Source: Thysanoteuthis rhombus
Taxonomy: Eukaryota > Mollusca > Cephalopoda > Oegopsida > Thysanoteuthidae
Length of the DNA: 64,000 bases
Reading direction: 5' to 3'
NCBI GenBank assembly: GCA_963457665.1
Contig: OY735207.1
Span: 60,093,613-60,157,612 of the forward strand
Below are positions 58,890-64,000 of this stretch, piece after piece. Within the stretch, counting starts at the first letter, position 1; each line of letters starts with the position of its first letter. A program made the translations under genes and the position numbers. The notes beneath the pieces were generated by a model that was given only the letters and a program-made list of their open reading frames with translations, was not told where the DNA came from and did no database searches.

Positions 58890-59158
58890 ATGTATGCCAG
58901 GGGTGTAGGGATTTCAAATCACTCCTGGGACCCCAAAAGATTCAGGAATAATCGTTCACCCACTGCATATCTATTAACATCAAACAATAACAAATCTGGA
59001 TAAAAGTTTTGGGGCAAGGAGCCTCTGAAGGTTTCAAGCCCCTCAAATCTCTAGCTGTGTTACTGCTTTTGAAAGGTCTGCCCACGTACCCCCTGTAATA
59101 CCTTTGACGACCCTCAGGGGTCTGTGGCTCTCAGGTTGGGAACCATTACACTAAGTGT
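58890..59158. mobile_element. hAT-like non-autonomous element, decayed
   Basis: The right end, ctctcaggttgggaaccatt at 59128-59147, is the inverse of the CAGTGGTTCCCAACC terminus typical of animal hAT elements. The left boundary near 58900 (ccaggggtgtaggg) is uncertain. Confidence 0.5.
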
Positions 59159-59322
59159 TGGAAGAGGGCCAAGCCCCCTTACTCAACATCTCCAGCTATG
59201 CCCCTGATTCTGTCTAGGATTTCTAGAGTATCTGTGCACACTGTGAGTAAAATTTATACTTCAATGAATCTATCCTCAGGGAGGATAAGTATGGAAAAAG
59301 ATACATATAAAGTCTAAAAAGT

Positions 59323-59740
59323 CAACTTCTTCATCAAAAGAGTTTAAGACAATTGAACTCCTTGTTGTTTATGTTGTTAACAAAAAAAAATCAAAGCAGC
59401 AGAAGACATTAACATATCGACTGAATGTATAAGTCAGACAAGAGCAGAGTTCATCTTGACGTGGCTTCCACTACTCAATGGGAACAAGGTATGGAAATCC
59501 GGGTCTAACGAGGAAGGAAAAAAAAAGAGTAAAGAAAACACCAAAATCTTATGTTATAAACATTACTACCACTAGAGAAGAAATTCCGTTTAAAACCATC
59601 ACACTTAGATAGTACACCTGAAGAAGGCTGTAGAATGGATCGGCTGGAACGTGTTAACAACAACAAGGAATTCAATCGTCAAAAAAAAACTCATTGAATA
59701 TTAATGACCCCCCCCCTCAAAACAATAGAAAGTTAACTTC
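59323..59740. mobile_element. R12 foldback element, copy 2
   Basis: The left arm ends ttgaactccttgttgtttat, then gttgttaac (59352-59381). Its inverse, gttaacaacaacaaggaatt, is at 59653-59672. It is preceded by cctgaagaaggctgtagaat, then ggatcggctggaac, the same core as in copy 1. The outer parts, gtcaacttcttcatcaaaag and agttaacttc, also match. Confidence 0.65.
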
Positions 59741-60092
59741 TTTCACTTTAAATGAGAGTCACATACTTGATAGTAATGGATAATTGATTAGAAAAAAATT
59801 TCAACTATGCATTTGTATTGCTGATTCATTTCGTGCAGAGTTGCTGAGTAAGGAACCTTTTTATAGAATTTAACAAGTACAGAAATAGAGAAAAGAAGTG
59901 TCAGCAAATGTATCTGGGAACTAATCTCTTTAAATATAACGACTAATGGTTGACTTGGATTTAACACCAGAAAGCCCGCGTGTATATTCATTATACTAGC
60001 TGAAAATCCACACAAGGGATAGAATTTTTCAGCTAGTTTCAGCGGAAGTCCTAAATAAGTCCTTTAGCCCAATAAGAGATTATGGTTTAGAA

Positions 60093-60118
60093 TTATATAT
60101 ATACACATATATATATAT

Positions 60119-60169
<51 letters not shown>
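60093..60169. repeat. (TA)n/(CA)n microsatellite
   Basis: TA and CA runs in series. Confidence 0.95.
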
Positions 60170-60173
<4 letters not shown>

Positions 60174-60738
60174 CAAATCATACCTTACCTTTGTCATAAA
60201 TTTTTGGGTCAAATCTAATTAATATCCGAAAGGGGAACCCACAGGTAAATTATAGAAAGATGCATAGATTTAACAAAAGATAGGTGAACTATAGATAGAT
60301 AAATGGATGGATAGATGGAAATCAAATGATAATTATCAGAGTGAATACAAACGCAGACCCTACAAAATAATTATTCCCAAAACCCCAAAAGATTTTAATT
60401 CAAAATCTTTCTCTAGATCCATTGAGTATGTAATGCAAAATTTGGCTGTGCTGCACCCATGTTCAGGTAGTTTCTATAGCATGACAGATAAATGCAGATG
60501 GACACCACTGAATTATATAGAGATATGTAAATTTTTTTGGCAATAGTGAAGATTTGTTTATTGGATAGAAGAGCTGAAATCTTTCCTCTTACGAGCAGGG
60601 CATTGATTTTCAAGCCAGCATAGTTTGCATAGCATTCCATACACAGTCTAATTTTGTCTACTGCTATTCAAATCTTCTGTTGAGTTTAAAAGACATTAAT
60701 TATCTCTTCCAACAAAGTAGGAGAGGTATTCGTATTCG
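60170..60738. other. Non-coding, no recognised element
   Basis: Short GATA-like words at 60290-60320. No gene signal. Confidence 0.35.
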
Positions 60739-60739
60739 G

Positions 60740-61075
60740 TTGAGTCTTTCAATTTATCCGTCTGAATGTCTACTTGGTATCTCCGAAAGTACTCAATGGA
60801 TTTCAATGAACTTTTGTGGAAGGATGGACAATAGGCTACAGAAGAAGTAATCGAATTTTGGGGTGGATCGATGCACAATTACCTCCCCCGGGCCATGTCC
60901 ACACCACACGTTGCAAAAATTTCTGTACACACGATATCTTCAAAAGTCCTTGATGAATTTCAATGAAATTTTGTGGAAATTGGGCAATGAGCTATGGGAG
61001 ACGTGATTAAATTTTGTGATGGATCCATGCACAATTACTTCCCTTGACAATGGTGTAGGCAGAGGTATATGCACT
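60740..61075 (-). repeat. R3 repeat, two units
   Basis: In plus reading, each unit has 'ggtatctccgaaagtactca' or 'gatatcttcaaaagtccttg', 'ttcaatgaa.ttttgtgg', 'gggcaatgagctatgggaga' or 'ggacaataggctacagaaga', then 'ggatc.atgcacaattac.tccc'. The right end is ccttgacaatggtgtaggca, the inverse of the start of the 7.8-kb copy. Confidence 0.7.
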
Positions 61076-61401
61076 CTCTGGGTGCTTTCTTGATTCTGAA
61101 GCACTGAACAAGAAAAATATCTCAGTAGATGACAATCATGTCTATCATATGTCAATACCAACATGAAAATTTTAGAAAATAAAAATTCTAGTTTTCAGTC
61201 ACTGATCTTCTCAGACAAAGATTCAACAAGATCCTGTGCATTGTATACCAAGTTGTATTTCGGTAGTTTCATATTCATGAATAAATTTCACAAAGCCATA
61301 ATTTTTTAACATACTCTTTGTTTTGTTTTCAAAATTTTCACCACTGCGCAGTAGCTTTCTCAGTGAAGTTCATTCCTACATAATTAGTATAGGTTGTACT
61401 G

Positions 61402-61475
61402 CTGAAGGTCTGCGGTCTAGTACTATTTGAATCTGCTGCCATTAGTTTGTAGCTCTACCACTAGAGTTCTTCGAT
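61402..61475 (-). mobile_element. tRNA-like SINE head
   Basis: On the minus strand, box A-like tagtggtagagctac (61463-61449) and box B-like gattcaaatag (61432-61422). Confidence 0.5.
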
Positions 61476-62061
61476 TTAGATTTCAAACCGCAGTTTGAAC
61501 TGTAATTTAGTTATTTATGAACTGATTCAAGAAGCAGAACCATGGCCTAACAGATACGTCCCTTGGCCAGATGGATATGTCAAGTCTGCTCACCCTGAGT
61601 TCAGACATTCAAATCATAGCAAATCACACTTATACATCTATTTGCCATAGTATGACCATCTATGAGAAACCAAAAAGAAAAAGAAAATGATAAAATAACA
61701 TGGACTTCTTTATTATGAAAATAATATCCAAAATTAAGGAATTGATTAGTTTCCTATTTTCTCTGTAAATGTTTCTTTGACGAGGAAAAAAGTTTTTTTT
61801 TTGTAGCAGACAGGAAAGGTAATGATTTGCTTAGATGAAATCTGTTCAAGACTTTACTCATGTGCCAATAATCAATTCAAATTGATTGGTTCCAGGAATT
61901 AATTCTCTACCTCGGCTATGTAAATAAGATCCTCCTCTAACCCTAACCTGTCCTCAATCTTATTCTCTGGAGGCTGCTGTTTTAAACACTATAAATAGAA
62001 ATATTGATAAAATTGCACAATTCATATCACATTCAGTAAAGATAGAAAAAAGACTTATTGC

Positions 62062-62212
62062 ATTCAAAGAGTTTTCTCTGGAAGACTGAACCCCCCATAG
62101 GTTGTGTTTTGGCCTTGACATAATAGTATACCTGAAAAAGGTCGTAGAATGTTGTGTTAGTAACACTAACTACAAGGAGTTCAATAATAATCATAAAAAA
62201 CTCTTTAAACAT
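62062..62212. mobile_element. R12 foldback element, copy 3, shortened
   Basis: Left arm ttcaaagagttttctctgga to gttgtgttttggcc. Right arm cctgaaaaaggtcgtagaat, gttgtgttag, gaaggagttcaataa-type block and aaaaaactctttaaa. The GGATCAGCCGAAAC part is deleted. Confidence 0.55.
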
Positions 62213-62215
62213 TGA

Positions 62216-63730
62216 CCCTTCACAAAACTGCAGATAGTATTATAATTACATATAACCTTTCTCCATAGACATACAATGGTTTATTTTTTAACTAACCTTT
62301 CCTAATGTGTATAATTGTGTTCAGATATGTGGACAGATTGAGAAGAAAAAAAAAAATCCCACATTGGAACTCTTTAAAAAGATCAACAAATGCATCAGAA
62401 TGTTGCCCGATATTAGAATTAAAAAAATACTTCTGTAATTATTGAGGATTTCTTATGAGTTTCCAATCTATGGCTGGAGGTGCTCAGATGTGGTGTAAAA
62501 TTTATCGGCACGGAAAACAGATATGGTGAGCAGATCTTGGATTTTGGCTTGAACTGTCTGCGTTCATTTCACACTAATGCACTTGGGAAAGGCATGAATA
62601 CACTTCTCCCACCAGCTAAAGGTAAATAGTAGGACATTTGGAGCCCTTTCAACAATATGGAGACAGTTCAATTGAGAAAGTTATTCTTGGAAAAAAAAAA
62701 AAAAAAAAAAAAAACGAAAACAGGAACCAAGTCTGAGTGAAGACGGAGGGATGGGTACGGGGCTGGCAACTCCATTCTGTAAAAATCGGCCAGTAAAAGT
62801 CAGCGAGTAGAAATAATAATAAACACTACAGCAATGGAAGAGCACTCTTTGTGGGTCAGTAAAATTAAAGATGAACACTTGGTAGTTTTTACTTATCCTA
62901 GATGCATTGAAAACTAGATTCAGAGAGATTATTGAATTGGGAATTAGGGATTGATTGGACTAGAGATGCAAGAATTAAAAGATTTAGATAATAATTCAGT
63001 AAGAGAGAGAGGAAAATAAGAAATTTTTGTGACACAGACATTAAAATGGGTCATATAGAACTGAGCATTTCCTTTGGCATAGTGAAATATACATTAAAAA
63101 AAACCCTGCCTTCTTGTCATGTTTTAAATGCCAACAGAAAAGGTAGTATTTTATAAAACTTGATTTCTGTGTGGAGTTGTCGGTTAGATTAAAAGTTATC
63201 AGTACAGAGAAATAAATTGGCCAGCAGAGTTTGAGCTAAAGAAGAGGCTGTTTATATCCACCTTGCACTAACGCCCCAGGCAAAGGCATAAATATGCTTC
63301 TTCCTGTGCTCTGTTCCATTACTTGATATTTTGACAAAACAACTTATCACTGGCATGTCATGATGGTGAGTAGAGGAAAGAGTGGTTGAGTGAGCACTAT
63401 GTAAACCATAGAAACTTTAGCTTGCCAGGAAGGTATCAGCAAAAAGCAGTTATCGTTATCAAGACAATTCAAAACGGTGGATGTGAAAAAAGGAGAGTTG
63501 GCACAATTCCTTTGATTATCAACAAAGATAATATTTGGTAGAAGATAAACAGTATAACTACGAAAAACCAGTGAAGATTTTCGTTATAAAAGTCTGGATG
63601 GGACCCAAGTGACAGAGCTGAAGTAAGAAAGTTCGAGGCCTGTAGAGTGCTTGGAGACCCTGATACTGAGAAGTTAGGATGAAGGAAAAAATCATCCATA
63701 TATAAAATGCAATGTATATTCATTTATTTA
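62216..63730. other. Non-coding with two R8 copies
   Basis: R8 copies on the minus strand at 62540-62610 and 63230-63310. A 24-base A run lies at 62691-62714. No exon recognised. Confidence 0.4.
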
Positions 63731-63736
63731 TTTTTT

Positions 63737-63880
63737 TGTGTGTGTGTGTGTGCGTGTGTGTGTGTGTGTGTGTGAGTGTGTGTGTGTGTGTGAGTGTGTG
63801 TGTGTGTGTGAGTGTGTGTGTGTGTGTGAGTGTGTGTGTGTGTGTGTGAGTGTGTGTGTGTGTGTGTGTGAGTGTGCGTG
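63737..63880. repeat. (GT)n minisatellite with periodic GA interruptions
   Basis: Single A substitutions at 63775, 63793, 63811, 63829, 63849 and 63871 split the GT tract into units of 18, 18, 18, 20 and 22 bases. The frame encoding long His-Thr repeats on the minus strand is this tract. Confidence 0.95.
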
Positions 63881-63892
63881 ACATTTTCCAAT

Positions 63893-63954
63893 ACACAGAC
63901 GCTACACCGATGTGGGCCAGAGCACACAGATGCTACACCGAGCCAGGCCAGAAG
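63893..63954. repeat. Two-unit tandem repeat, 31-bp period
   Basis: acacagacgctacaccga at 63893 recurs as acacagatgctacaccga at 63924. The rest of the unit is similar (gggccagag / caggccagaag). Confidence 0.85.
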
Positions 63955-64000
63955 TACTGATCCATATATAAATAATCCTTCCATTTTTTAGGCGTACCAT

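Noticed and set aside
58890-59158. Coding hAT transposase in the decayed element
   Set aside because: Only a terminal motif is present; there is no open frame of any length.
62130-62175. Hammerhead core in the third R12 copy
   Set aside because: The GAAA part is deleted in this copy, so no ribozyme is possible.
63724-63984. 86-codon frame of His-Thr repeats on the minus strand
   Set aside because: It is the translation of the (GT)n minisatellite.
1-64000. CRISPR array, operon or bacterial genes
   Set aside because: No spacer-repeat pattern, no ribosome binding sites, no long frames. The window is eukaryotic.

Overview
The window looks like non-coding DNA from an animal. It is AT-rich and has long (TA)n, (CA)n and (GT)n microsatellites, many poly-A and poly-C runs, dense dispersed repeats, almost no long open frames, and one spliced exon with GT/AG borders. 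Many tRNA-derived SINE heads, RTE-type LINE remnants, hAT-like debris and hammerhead ribozymes suit a marine invertebrate. A mollusc, perhaps a cephalopod, is my guess; nothing here proves the species.

The only protein-coding exon I can defend is on the minus strand at 3051-3140. It encodes 30 residues around the catalytic GDS motif of the alpha (catalytic) subunit of platelet-activating factor acetylhydrolase 1B. Its next exon should lie left of base 1. Its first coding exon should lie to the right, but I found none up to base 64000. Most of the window is therefore probably a very large first intron, or that intron plus upstream intergenic DNA.

The rest is a mosaic of mobile elements. A family called R1 here (about 400 bp, at least 17 copies or fragments) runs from 3.7 to 58.2 kb, almost always on the plus strand. 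Smaller families are R2 (nested in R1 at 42.5 kb), R3 (about 150-bp units, often in tandem; 7.8, 26.9, 32.1, 46.0, 60.7 kb), R4 (hAT-like ends; 9.0 and 54.7 kb), R5 (2.5 and 32.8 kb), R8 (four copies), R9 (4.7 and 6.0 kb), R11 (22.4 and 30.1 kb), R12 (foldback; 49.8, 59.3, 62.1 kb) and R15 (57.6 and 58.4 kb). About ten tRNA-like SINE heads are scattered through the window. Two RTE-like LINE 3' ends lie at 46.6 and 51.2 kb, and a decayed coding segment that may be hAT transposase lies at 47.1-47.6 kb on the minus strand.

The most striking content is a set of hammerhead ribozyme motifs. One at 22920-22979 (minus) has all three stems and an intact core. Two at 13.48 and 13.79 kb (plus) bracket a 305-nt unit with a tRNA-like, box A/box B-like segment, the layout of metazoan retrozymes and of SINE-like hammerhead satellites. 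A weaker one lies at 33.77 kb. Foldback family R12 carries related but degenerate motifs. The three better hammerhead loci all abut or lie near (TA)n tracts.
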